DNA from: Ascoidea rubescens DSM 1968
Lineage: Eukaryota > Ascomycota > Saccharomycetes > Ascoideales > Ascoideaceae
Reading direction: 5' to 3'
Assembly (NCBI RefSeq): GCF_001661345.1
Contig: NW_017962926.1
Span: 124,001 to 188,000, forward strand
Length of the DNA stretch: 64,000 nucleotides
Shown: piece by piece, positions 10,719 to 19,079 of the stretch
Numbering within the stretch: position 1 is the stretch's first letter
Layout: every line of letters begins with the position of its first letter
Notes under the pieces: generated by a model
What the model saw: the letters and a program-made list of their open reading frames with translations, nothing else
The model's database searches: none
Told to the model about the DNA's origin: nothing
Translations under genes and position numbers: made by a program

Positions 10719-11957
10719 TTAAAATTTTATCAATGGTTTTCCAAATTTTTTTAATTCATGTTGTTTATTGTACTTTTTGTTACTATTATAGGTATTCCAA
10801 GTATTATAACCCCAGTTGCTTTGAGTGGAGAAAGTACTAGTGTCCCAATCATTAAGTGGATATCCATTTTTTAATCTATTTACTAAATCAGGATTAGATA
10901 TAAATGGAGTTCCAATACCTATCAAAGTTCTTTCATCTTTGTCCTTTGCCAAATCTTTTTTTAGTAAATCATATTCTGGTTCGTCCCAGTAATATGCATT
11001 AGTTCTTATAACTATTCCTTTCCAATGTTTCAAGCACCAATCATTCAGAACTAACCTATCCAAAGGTTTGTTGAATTTTTTGTAATCATTAGGACCACCG
11101 TTAATATGAGACTCAATCATTGAAATATAAGCAATTTTTTTTCCATTATCTGCCATTTTTTGTAGTTTCTTAAGAATATAAACATATTGGTCAATTAATA
11201 TTTGAGGATTTGGATGATGCAAACCTGGCATTCCACCACCAGTACTCCAAGGAGATAATCTAAGCCCAATTTTATCGTAACCAATTTTTTCACCAATTCC
11301 ACCGATAATTTCGAAAAGTAATCTTGAACGATTCACAATGTCTGAACCTCCATATAAGTCATCCCTTTTATTAGAAACTTCTTGAAGAAATTGATCTAGT
11401 AAGTAGCCATAGCATGAATGGATTTCGATTCCATCAGCACCAGCTTTATCACAACAATTTATAGATGCCTGGATAAAATTGTCTTTTATTTTATATATTT
11501 CTTCAATAGTTAGTTCTTTTAGTTCGTTGCCTGATCTCTTTGCTAGTTCTAAATAATCATTGAAATATATTTTGGATGGTGCTTTATATTCTATTCCCTT
11601 TTCTTTTAATAATTTTGGGTTGGCTAATCTCCCAATTCCCCAGAGTTGAATAAAAATAAAAGACTTGTTCTGATGGACTTTCTGAACAATCATCTTCCAG
11701 GATTTTATTTGATCACTAGAATAAATACCAGGAATATATGGTTCTCCACCAACTTCTTTAGAGACCAAAGTAGCTTCAGCTATTATCAATGTGCCAGGAT
11801 ATTTTGATCTATCATTGTAATTGGTTAGCATTAAATCAGTTGGAACAGCATCTCTACCAACTCTGTTTCTAGTTAGAGGAGCCATTACTATTCGATGTTG
11901 CAAATTGATTTCATTTCCAAAACTTATTGGCTTGAATAAAACAGTATCTTCAAACAT
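10719..11957 (-). CDS. Old Yellow Enzyme family NADPH:flavin ene-reductase
   Basis: 412 residues from the first in-frame ATG (11957). A TIM-barrel FMN enzyme of the OYE1/Ebp1 family. FKPISFGN starts the barrel; APLTRNRV carries the FMN-contacting Thr, FIQLWGIG the FMN-contacting Gln and the Trp, GLRLSPW the conserved Arg, and DLYGGS with NRSR the usual loop. OYEs reduce activated C=C bonds with NADPH; physiological substrates are mostly unknown. The ligand-anchoring pair, His-x-x-Asn in OYE1 (His191/Asn194), reads H-S-C-Y here (His180/Tyr183), while the proton-donor Tyr (Tyr185, OYE1 Tyr196) is kept. The enzyme should therefore bind FMN but may have an altered ligand site. The tail is Asn/Lys-rich. 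It is convergent with the MFS gene. Confidence 0.93.
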   Translation of the reverse strand: MFEDTVLFKPISFGNEINLQHRIVMAPLTRNRVGRDAVPTDLMLTNYNDRSKYPGTLIIAEATLVSKEVGGEPYIPGIYSSDQIKSWKMIVQKVHQNKSFIFIQLWGIGRLANPKLLKEKGIEYKAPSKIYFNDYLELAKRSGNELKELTIEEIYKIKDNFIQASINCCDKAGADGIEIHSCYGYLLDQFLQEVSNKRDDLYGGSDIVNRSRLLFEIIGGIGEKIGYDKIGLRLSPWSTGGGMPGLHHPNPQILIDQYVYILKKLQKMADNGKKIAYISMIESHINGGPNDYKKFNKPLDRLVLNDWCLKHWKGIVIRTNAYYWDEPEYDLLKKDLAKDKDERTLIGIGTPFISNPDLVNRLKNGYPLNDWDTSTFSTQSNWGYNTWNTYNSNKKYNKQHELKKFGKPLIKF

Positions 11958-13165
11958 TATCCTATAATCATTTAACAAATTAGCTAGATTACAATGTGGT
12001 TGTCAGTGATTCCAAAAAACAAACAATTGCAAAAAAAAGAAATTAATAGTGGTAGTTATATTCAAATTTCTAACCCTATTGGCCACATTGCAAAGTGATT
12101 TATGGGATTAAAGTATTTTTTATCACTAACCTTCTGTACAATTTAAACTGTTAGAAAGTTCACACTCTTGTGAACACTTGATCAATGCAAAAGACTCAAT
12201 TGTGTATCATTTCCATCTCCATCCTGTTCTTCAAAAACATACAACAGTTCAGCATTGAAGTTTGAGACAGATTTGATTCTTTCAAATGGATTACAAAGCT
12301 TTTTGCGCTCTAAAAATGCATAAAGCAGCAAATCCCCCTCAATAACCGATATCCATTTGCTAGAATTCGCTAGACTTCAGCAGGGTGTTTGTGAAAGAAA
12401 GCGAACTGCGTCCCAAATACCAGCATGAGCCCACAGCTCTCAGTGTATATATTTGATTTACTAGCACCATCAATGTTAAAGAGACTATATATTAGTCAAG
12501 AACTGTATATATATTTTGTCAAAATCAAATGAACCACAAACCAATAGTCAGATAGAACTAGATAACTAATTTGGTTATATAAGTCAAATAGGAATCTCTG
12601 CTATACAACTCAGCCTCGGTAATAATAGCCTTGATGCTTGTTGAAATCGTCGTATCTCTTGATACCACTTTCTACTTCTAGAGCTAATTCAACGTTTCAA
12701 TTGTTGATCGTCTCTAAGGCAAACAAGATTACATTGTTGCATCTATTGATTTTATAAGAGACCTTTTACTTAGCTCAGGTTTCAGGCTCTTTATGGATAG
12801 TTGGTCATTTTTGCTTATAGCCCTAATTATTCTATTGAAAATAGGCATTTTGATTTTGATTTTGGTTTTGATTTTTATTTCAATTAAATAAATTTTTTTC
12901 AGTTAAATGAGCTTTTTCTGTTCTGTGGTTAATTTGTTACTGTTGTTCAGTTTAATTCAGTAAGTAAGTTGAACAATGTTGGTCACGTTGTTGAATGTTT
13001 TTTTCTCAATGCAAAATGATTTTTCACATCTCAGACTTTTTGGAACATCTGTGCGAATCGCTTATTCCATCCGTACGTTGCTCATCCGTATGTTACCTAT
13101 CCGTACATCGGATACGGATAACGCTTGCTATAAATAGTCCGACACGTCCGCTCGCTAAACGAAAA
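11958..13165. other. Intergenic: OYE promoter side and flank of the LTR fossil
   Basis: About 1.2 kb without a gene. It holds the upstream region of the OYE gene (with AT-rich TATA-like runs near 12,480-12,520) and, near its right end, the ATCCGTA repeat array at 13,069-13,120. No RNA gene was recognised. Confidence 0.6.
13069..13120. repeat. Three-copy 15-bp tandem repeat with inverted end (ATCCGTA array)
   Basis: The 7-mer ATCCGTA occurs at 13,069, 13,084 and 13,099, exactly 15 bp apart, with partly conserved spacers. An inverted copy, TACGGAT, follows at 13,113. The last pair forms a perfect 8-bp inverted repeat (TATCCGTA, 7-nt loop, TACGGATA). A TATAAATA element follows at about 13,130. 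This could be a protein-binding array or old promoter DNA. No known factor is assigned. Confidence 0.75.
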
Positions 13166-13354
13166 TGTTGTAGCAAATCCATGATAATATATTAAGGTAG
13201 AGAAGTATATAAAAAAAGAAACAACCATCAAGCGCTCCCAGCCCCCTTTTTATAGGGGACTGGGTTACATCCCAGAGGGTAACGAGAGCAGACCGGCAAC
13301 AGATGCCGGTAGACCGGTAGTAATCCAATTGGGACATCCGGCTGCCTCACAACA
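13166..13354 (-). repeat. LTR-like repeat, longer copy
   Basis: It begins TGTTGT and ends ACAACA on the plus strand, giving a 6-bp terminal inverted repeat typical of LTRs. In minus orientation a TATA-like element lies near 13,245-13,255. The first roughly 40 bp (read on minus) match the start of the short copy at 13,588. Confidence 0.6.
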
Positions 13355-13587
13355 CTATAGCTTTTACCAAAAACGGCATGAATAATTTTTGCATTTTCAA
13401 GTTCTTGAACTGAAATAATGTTAATATTAGGTGGCGGAGAATCTAATATCGATTCGTATATGAAATTGGTTGTAGCTCTGGTGTTAAAAAGAAGGGAAGC
13501 ATCTCTTCCATCGTTAGTTGATAAAATAATATCACTGTTGGTTGAAGTTGCTAAAGCATCATCGCAAAGCATTTTACGGAATGCTTC

Positions 13588-13646
13588 TGTTGCGAGGCAG
13601 TCGGATATTCCAATTGGATCACTATAACAATAAATTCACTACAACA
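13588..13646 (+). repeat. LTR-like repeat, shortened inverted copy
   Basis: It starts TGTTGCGAGGCAG and ends CTACAACA. About 40 bp at its start match the longer copy in inverted orientation, and its last 8 bp match the longer copy's other end, so most of the LTR body is absent. Confidence 0.55.
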
Positions 13647-13838
13647 AGGTTGAGACCGAAACTAGAGATCCAGCCACTTTAAAACAAATAATACCATCAG
13701 TTAGTTGGATTACATGTCCCAGATAGGAACCAAAGAGTTGCTTACAAACGGCTTTCTAATTCGGTCAATTTCCAAAACCGGAAGGGAATGATATGTGAGG
13801 AACTTTACAGAGTGATGCATGAGTAACTGTTGAAAGTG

Positions 13839-16520
13839 TTACCAGAATTTCCATATAATTATCTTCAAAAATTTACTCAACATAACCAAACAATTCCTTA
13901 TTACTCTCAATCCAGAAACTGTACCCCAAATAACCCAAAGAACCACTACAATTAATATTTCTAGTAGTTTGTATCCTATACACATCATAATTTCATTAAT
14001 ATAATCACTTTCATTCATTAGATCATTTTTGTTACTGTTTGTTTTCTTTGCTTTTTTTGCAACTTTTATCTCTCCCTTAAATTCTTCAGAGTTATAACCT
14101 GGGTAGAACCCAAAATTAGTGGTAGATAATATATTATTTTCGATTATTTCATTAATTTCTTTTACCCTTTTACTTAGTGATGTATTTATTTCAACAATCA
14201 TTCTATCCGAATTCGATAAAATAACATCTAACAGTGGGTTGAGTTTATTCAAAAATTTAGTTTTGATCAGATCTAATTTAGCAATTTTATAGCTCAAATT
14301 CAAATCATTGTTTGGGATTATAGTTTTTTTGATTTTTTGCGAATCATTGTTAATCAAATTAAATTTATCATTAATTAAATTTTTTTTAAGAAGCCTTTTC
14401 AATAGCTTTTCTTCAACATCCGCATGATTAAAGCACACTTTGAAATTTCCATTAATACATTTAAAATCTTTCACAAATTCGTTTAACTGAAAGTTAATAC
14501 TTGGACCAATATATGGTTTTTCATTGTTTAATTTTGTAGATTTGTTATAATTGTTATGTTTTTTAGCCAATACTTCAAAATTATGATTAAATAATAATGA
14601 TTTTGAATTTTTCAAACTCATTGGCCTTTCAACAATATTCAGTAAATGGCTTTTATGAGCCGCACTTTCACCCTCATTTGAGTAATGACTTTGATTTCTA
14701 TCTTTGAAGTCAACACCAGCAGCATCTATTTCGGTAACAATAAGGTTAGCATTAGAATCATTAAAATTGATCTTTGTATTGTTGTTCATAATAGTAGTTT
14801 TCAAAAAAGATGGTTGGTTTTCTCTCTCATGTTCATAATTATGATAGTGCAGTGGCATTGAATTTAAATTGATGTTTAATGATACAATATTAGTTTCTTT
14901 ATTATCAATCAAATTTGTTCCAGATGACTTTTTTTGTTGAGAAATATTGTCGTTTGATTGAATGGGAAGACTTGAATGAGAACATTCAATGGTAATATCT
15001 TTATCATTATTTTCTTTGTATAAGTGTTTAAAGATATCATTTTTATTTTCTAAATGACTATCACTGAAATCACTTTCTGATGGAAAATTATTAACAGGTT
15101 TGCATTTTATTAAAGGGTTTGAATTAAAAAAGTTTTCTGATTCGATTCTTTTTTTGTGAGATTTAATTGAAGGCAAATTGTCAAATTTTGATTTCAGAGT
15201 TGAATTTGGAGAATTTGATTTGTTAAACCGAATAATAGAGTTGAACTGAGAGGATGAGTTTGAGTTAGACAATGAAGATATAGAATTGTTAGAATTATAT
15301 GATTTGTTACTTTTTGAATTTTTTATAATTGGTAGGTTTAAATTTGAAAAGCCAAAAGGATGATATTCCAACTGAACTTCTTTGTAGTGAATATCAATTG
15401 ATGGAAATAGTAAATTACCAGTTGAATTTTTTAAAAGATTCAAATGGGAGTTTCTCCACATAAAATCTAGAATAATTTCAAACAATTGAATTTCCCACAA
15501 AAATTGATTTGATTGATAAATTTTAATACTTTTGGATAGCTTTTTCTTAGCTTGATTGTTTACGGAATTATCACTATATTCAATATTTGATTGGTTGGTT
15601 TGCGCATTCTTAGTTTGATTTGAATAACGTTTTGATAAGAAAGTGGAAGGTAGAGGTATCTTTTTGATTTTAAAGCTTAATTTGATATACTGGCCCAATT
15701 GTTTTAACTGATTGATTTCAGTGGATTGATTGAATTGATTGGTTTGATATTCAATTAAAGAGTGTCTTACTAATCTATTTCGAATTATTTGAAGTGGATT
15801 ATAAACTTTTATCAAGTCAAGATTACAGTTATAGTCATTAATTAAATTTTCTACTGGAAAACATTGATAGTTTTCAATATAAGTATAATATAAGGATAGG
15901 TAGTTTTTAACCAATCTTGCTCTTTTGAATGTGTTTTTGCTAATGGTTAAACTTTTATTATTGCTATTCTTACAACTTTTATTATTGGACTTCTTACTTT
16001 TATATTTGCTATCATATTTGCTATCATTCGAGTTGTTTGAAGAAGTAATATTATGAATTATAGTGTTGATTGTTTGAGTAAAGCCCACTGGATTAAATCT
16101 TAATAAATTGGTGTCTGTATCATAAGAGCTTTTGTCATTAGTGTTATTGATGCTTCCATAAAGAGAGCCAGTAACACCATAATTAAGATCCTCGGTATCA
16201 ATGTCACCATCGCTGTCAGCAATATCCAAATAAAGATCATGATTTGAAAACCTATTAGTGAGTAAATTTGCTCTAGTGTCCACAAAAGAACTGGATATTT
16301 TGTTAAACTGAGAAATATTTTCTTTTGAATAGTACTCGTTGTCGTTATTCTGGGTATTATTAGCTGTAGTGTTCTTGGTTACATCAGTGTTAACATTCTG
16401 GTTGTCATATCGAGAGGGATAGAGAGAAAAGCTTTCGTCAGTACTCTGGTTCAGATATTTCGAAAAGGGATTGTTTGAAAAAGAAAAATCAGAGGAAACA
16501 GAAAAGTTATTGGAGGTCAT
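13839..16520 (-). CDS. Large Asn/Ser-rich protein with C-terminal hydrophobic segment; possibly Mtc4-like
   Basis: 893 residues from an ATG at 16520. The N-terminal ~150 and central ~400-620 residues are Asn/Ser-rich and probably disordered. More structured islands are seen: residues ~200-270 with VYNPLQIIRNRLVRHS, and ~330-390 with WEIQLFEIILDFMWRN and LEYHPFGFS. A late basic region (~690-760) precedes a C-terminal hydrophobic stretch (~845-893, IGYKLLEILIVVVLWVIWG) that may be a tail anchor or a pair of membrane spans. The NPLQ-IRNR island recalls fungal Mtc4 (maintenance of telomere capping 4, unknown mechanism), but this is from memory and only moderately sure. It is the leftmost of four successive minus-strand genes. 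Confidence 0.75.
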   Translation of the reverse strand: MTSNNFSVSSDFSFSNNPFSKYLNQSTDESFSLYPSRYDNQNVNTDVTKNTTANNTQNNDNEYYSKENISQFNKISSSFVDTRANLLTNRFSNHDLYLDIADSDGDIDTEDLNYGVTGSLYGSINNTNDKSSYDTDTNLLRFNPVGFTQTINTIIHNITSSNNSNDSKYDSKYKSKKSNNKSCKNSNNKSLTISKNTFKRARLVKNYLSLYYTYIENYQCFPVENLINDYNCNLDLIKVYNPLQIIRNRLVRHSLIEYQTNQFNQSTEINQLKQLGQYIKLSFKIKKIPLPSTFLSKRYSNQTKNAQTNQSNIEYSDNSVNNQAKKKLSKSIKIYQSNQFLWEIQLFEIILDFMWRNSHLNLLKNSTGNLLFPSIDIHYKEVQLEYHPFGFSNLNLPIIKNSKSNKSYNSNNSISSLSNSNSSSQFNSIIRFNKSNSPNSTLKSKFDNLPSIKSHKKRIESENFFNSNPLIKCKPVNNFPSESDFSDSHLENKNDIFKHLYKENNDKDITIECSHSSLPIQSNDNISQQKKSSGTNLIDNKETNIVSLNINLNSMPLHYHNYEHERENQPSFLKTTIMNNNTKINFNDSNANLIVTEIDAAGVDFKDRNQSHYSNEGESAAHKSHLLNIVERPMSLKNSKSLLFNHNFEVLAKKHNNYNKSTKLNNEKPYIGPSINFQLNEFVKDFKCINGNFKVCFNHADVEEKLLKRLLKKNLINDKFNLINNDSQKIKKTIIPNNDLNLSYKIAKLDLIKTKFLNKLNPLLDVILSNSDRMIVEINTSLSKRVKEINEIIENNILSTTNFGFYPGYNSEEFKGEIKVAKKAKKTNSNKNDLMNESDYINEIMMCIGYKLLEILIVVVLWVIWGTVSGLRVIRNCLVMLSKFLKIIIWKFW

Positions 16521-16919
16521 TCCAGTGATATAAAAAGAAGAGAAGGCGCTTCTGGTACAGATTCTGGCGATGTTGGCGCTGCTTGTGCTGAGAGAAGAGG
16601 TTGCTCTTTTGAAGAAGCTTCAACAGTCTCCGTCCCACGGACTGCCACCGAAAGCACGGAATTTTGCTGCCACTTAGGCCGAGGTTGTCGGTTTGTAGTC
16701 CGGCAATGGGACTACAAAATAATTACGGGAGAATCGATCCGAAAAATTAGTGTACAAACAATAGATAAAAGAAATAAAGACCAGTGATAAAACAAACAGA
16801 CAATTAGCAAGTGGATGAAAAAACTAAAAACGAGCAGATAAGGTATAACAAAATTAAAGTCCAAAAAACAAGCGTCGCAAAACACCAAACAACCCTATTA
16901 GAATTTCAATAGCGATTTT
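16521..16919. other. Short intergenic: promoter of the Asn-rich gene, 3' side of the WSC gene
   Basis: About 400 bp. The part nearest the Asn-rich gene (16,560-16,720) is GC-richer than its surroundings and contains several CCG/CGG triplets. No specific site is assigned. Confidence 0.5.
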
Positions 16920-18248
16920 TCACTGATTATCAGGGTTTGCTACTTTCAATTGAGGCCTTGAATATTCATCAGGTGGGAGGCTACCTAGGGAGTTTCTACT
17001 ACTGTATTCATCTGTAGGCATGTTGTGAGAATTTCCAACAATTCCTGCATTTGCTCTGGGGTCGGAAAATGGATCTACAAAAGTAAACTCGTTGGGATTG
17101 TTGTTGAAACCGTTATGAAAATCTGGAGAGACATTATTATTGTTATGATTATAATTCAGACTGCCATTATTATTATTAGCAATTGGGCTGTTGTTGAAAT
17201 TATTATTATTTTGAGGCACAAAATTATCATTAACAAAATTTATATTGTTATTATTATTATTGTTGTTATTGTTGTTGTTGTTGTTATTATTATTGAAATT
17301 ATCGTTGATAATCATGTCTTTTCCATTATTCATTGTATTATTAGGGATGTTATTATTAGAAGTGTTAAGATTGTGATTGTGATTGATATTGTTGTTATTA
17401 AAATTCGATGGGGGTGGAGGAGGTAATATGATTCCATCATCATCATCAGCTCCAAGACGATTATTGTCACTTCGCTTTATTGTTGCAATAATATTGGCAT
17501 CGGCATCTATAAGTTCTTTATCCTTTTGTCTTCTTCTCCTAATAAAATATATTGCACACAAGATGGCAGCAAGAGCTACGACTCCCCCACAGACACCTCC
17601 AACGATAGGACCAATTAATTTAGATTTAGAACTACCGCTATCGTTTTCATCAGATACTGTGGTCACAATGGAGGTTGTTATTGAAGTTTTCGAGTAAGTA
17701 ACATAAACGACTTGGGTTCCACCTGAGGTGGTTATCTGGGTAGTCAAAAAATAAACTGTAGATTGAGAATTAGACGTCAGTATTTCATTTTCTGAAACAT
17801 CTGGTGATTCTGAATCTGTGCTTGTATCCGTTGAAGTATCACTAGTGGAAGTGATCGTCGAAGTATCAGAAGAAGCTTCAGCAGATAAATCACCATATAT
17901 CTCAAAAGAATCTGAACCACCACATGTAATCGTCCCATATCCAGTACATGGACTGGTGCATGTGCCATCAGCAGATATAGATGGACCACTATTTCCACAA
18001 TAGCACTGGTTGCCATTCGTGAGAGCATAAAAAGGATAATCCTGACATTGCTGTTCACAGTAACTTGGAGTTTGATAAGTGTAGGTTCCTCTCGAAACGT
18101 AGCCAGAAGGTAAAGAAGAATAGCACCCTAAACCAGAGTAGGTATAAACAGCAAAAGAAAAATTAAACAAGTTTAATAAAATAAATGCCGATATTAGCCT
18201 TGTAAAATCAAATTTAACTTTGTATGGAACTAAATGAAAGCACAGCAT
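16920..18248 (-). CDS. WSC-domain cell-wall integrity sensor (Wsc1/Slg1-like)
   Basis: 442 residues from the first in-frame ATG (18248). A hydrophobic segment around residues 15-33 serves as signal peptide. The WSC domain (~35-121) has its eight cysteines (GLGC, SYCEQQC, NQCYC, GTC, SPC, ITC) and ends FEIYGD. A Ser/Thr-rich stalk follows (~122-208), then one membrane span (~211-233, PIVGGVCGGVVALAAILCAIYF) with a basic RRRRQ stop-transfer, and an Asn-rich cytoplasmic tail. This is the architecture of yeast Wsc1-3, mannosylated plasma-membrane stress sensors that signal through Rom2/Rho1 to the Pkc1 pathway. The tail carries VDPFSDPRANAG, similar to the conserved tail region of the family. A long (AAT/AAC) microsatellite encodes the Asn run near 17,240-17,300. 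Confidence 0.93.
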   Translation of the reverse strand: MLCFHLVPYKVKFDFTRLISAFILLNLFNFSFAVYTYSGLGCYSSLPSGYVSRGTYTYQTPSYCEQQCQDYPFYALTNGNQCYCGNSGPSISADGTCTSPCTGYGTITCGGSDSFEIYGDLSAEASSDTSTITSTSDTSTDTSTDSESPDVSENEILTSNSQSTVYFLTTQITTSGGTQVVYVTYSKTSITTSIVTTVSDENDSGSSKSKLIGPIVGGVCGGVVALAAILCAIYFIRRRRQKDKELIDADANIIATIKRSDNNRLGADDDDGIILPPPPPSNFNNNNINHNHNLNTSNNNIPNNTMNNGKDMIINDNFNNNNNNNNNNNNNNNNNINFVNDNFVPQNNNNFNNSPIANNNNGSLNYNHNNNNVSPDFHNGFNNNPNEFTFVDPFSDPRANAGIVGNSHNMPTDEYSSRNSLGSLPPDEYSRPQLKVANPDNQ

Positions 18249-18866
18249 TTTCCTTTGATATTTAGACAAAAAATCCAAAGGAATAGATAGTTGATTAGAA
18301 AGATCAGATTGAAAAGATATTGGAATTATGCAAGAGAATATTTGGTGCTAGAGATGCTGTTGGTTTGGATCTGGTAAGTCAGAAAAATAAAAAAAAACAA
18401 AATATAATAATTCTAAAGCAAAACGTTGCAAAACGTTGCAAAATTTAATTTTTAGATAAAACAAGGAACAGAATCAGCTTCTATTAACCATAAGATAATT
18501 ATGGGTAAAGGATAAAAGTGGGTGGATGAAACGTACAATGTATGTGTATTGATCCAAAAAACAAAACGGAAAAACAGACAGGACAAAAATAAAGAACAAT
18601 CAGCTAAGATATTCTCAACCCAGTAACCTTTAACAACAGAAACCACAATAGACAAGTGGATGAAACAGCAGACAATCAGAGCTAATACAACAACCTGAAG
18701 CAGTTAAGAATAGAAAATCAGTGATGCAAAACGAAGAGTAAAAAAGACCCAGCAGGAAAAGCAACTTGACACTCTCCTCTTAGACGAAAGATGTCGTCTT
18801 TTCGTACCTGAAACACGCGGGTGTATGCGTGAAAACGCGGGTTGTATTAAGCTGTCTTAGAGCGTC

Positions 18867-18872
18867 CACGTG
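18867..18872. promoter_or_regulatory. CACGTG E-box
   Basis: A palindromic CACGTG, with a second ACGTG core 10 bp further on. Yeast bHLH factors (Cbf1, Pho4, Ino2/4, Tye7) bind this core. It lies about 620 bp upstream of the WSC ATG. Binding is inferred. Confidence 0.4.
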
Positions 18873-18901
18873 CGTCTACGTGCCATAAAGCATGTCTGTC
18901 G

Positions 18902-18908
18902 TTACCCG
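18902..18908 (+). promoter_or_regulatory. Reb1-type TTACCCG site
   Basis: TTACCCG followed by G is the core bound by Reb1, a general regulatory factor that clears nucleosomes. The same core recurs at 27,452, 31,212 and 31,259, always in intergenic DNA. Confidence 0.5.
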
Positions 18909-19079
18909 GCTTTTTGGATGCCTAAGCCCAATAGTTCACGAAGCCTATTATTGTATGTTTCCAGCTTCCTTATTTTCCAGTTAGGAGGAATTTTACATCA
19001 AGTTTTTTATTACTGACCTGAAAAATTAATGCTGTCCCTTCAGAATTCCTTTACATAAATATTACATTTCTTTTGCCCA

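Larger units (their letters stand above)
13166..13646. mobile_element. Broken LTR-retroelement fossil
   Basis: Two LTR-like repeats with TGTTG...CAACA ends lie in opposite orientation around a 233-bp middle. The left copy (13,166-13,354, minus orientation) is about 189 bp and carries a TATAAAAA element. The right copy (13,588-13,646, plus orientation) is much shorter and retains both ends. The middle (13,355-13,587) encodes on the minus strand a short fragment resembling a retroviral-type aspartic protease region. The element is heavily reduced and rearranged, clearly non-functional, and no matching 5-bp target duplication is evident. Whether it is Ty1/copia or Ty3/gypsy cannot be settled. 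The shared ends are roughly 85-90% alike over about 40 bp, suggesting an old insertion. Confidence 0.65.
18249..19079. other. Intergenic: promoter of the WSC sensor gene
   Basis: About 830 bp between EDE1 (3' side) and the WSC gene (5' side). It has an AT-rich proximal part with a duplicated 10-mer (GCAAAACGTT, near 18,419-18,440) and a GC-richer distal part (18,780-18,930) holding the CACGTG and TTACCCG sites listed separately. Confidence 0.6.

Noticed and set aside
13322-13628. TIR-type DNA transposon bounded by the inverted repeat
   Set aside because: The TGTTG/CAACA ends face inward and each copy has LTR-type ends at both sides, so LTR-like pieces explain it better.
17025-17426. Plus-strand Ile/Val-rich 133-codon frame
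   Set aside because: It is the antisense reading of the Asn microsatellite in the WSC gene.
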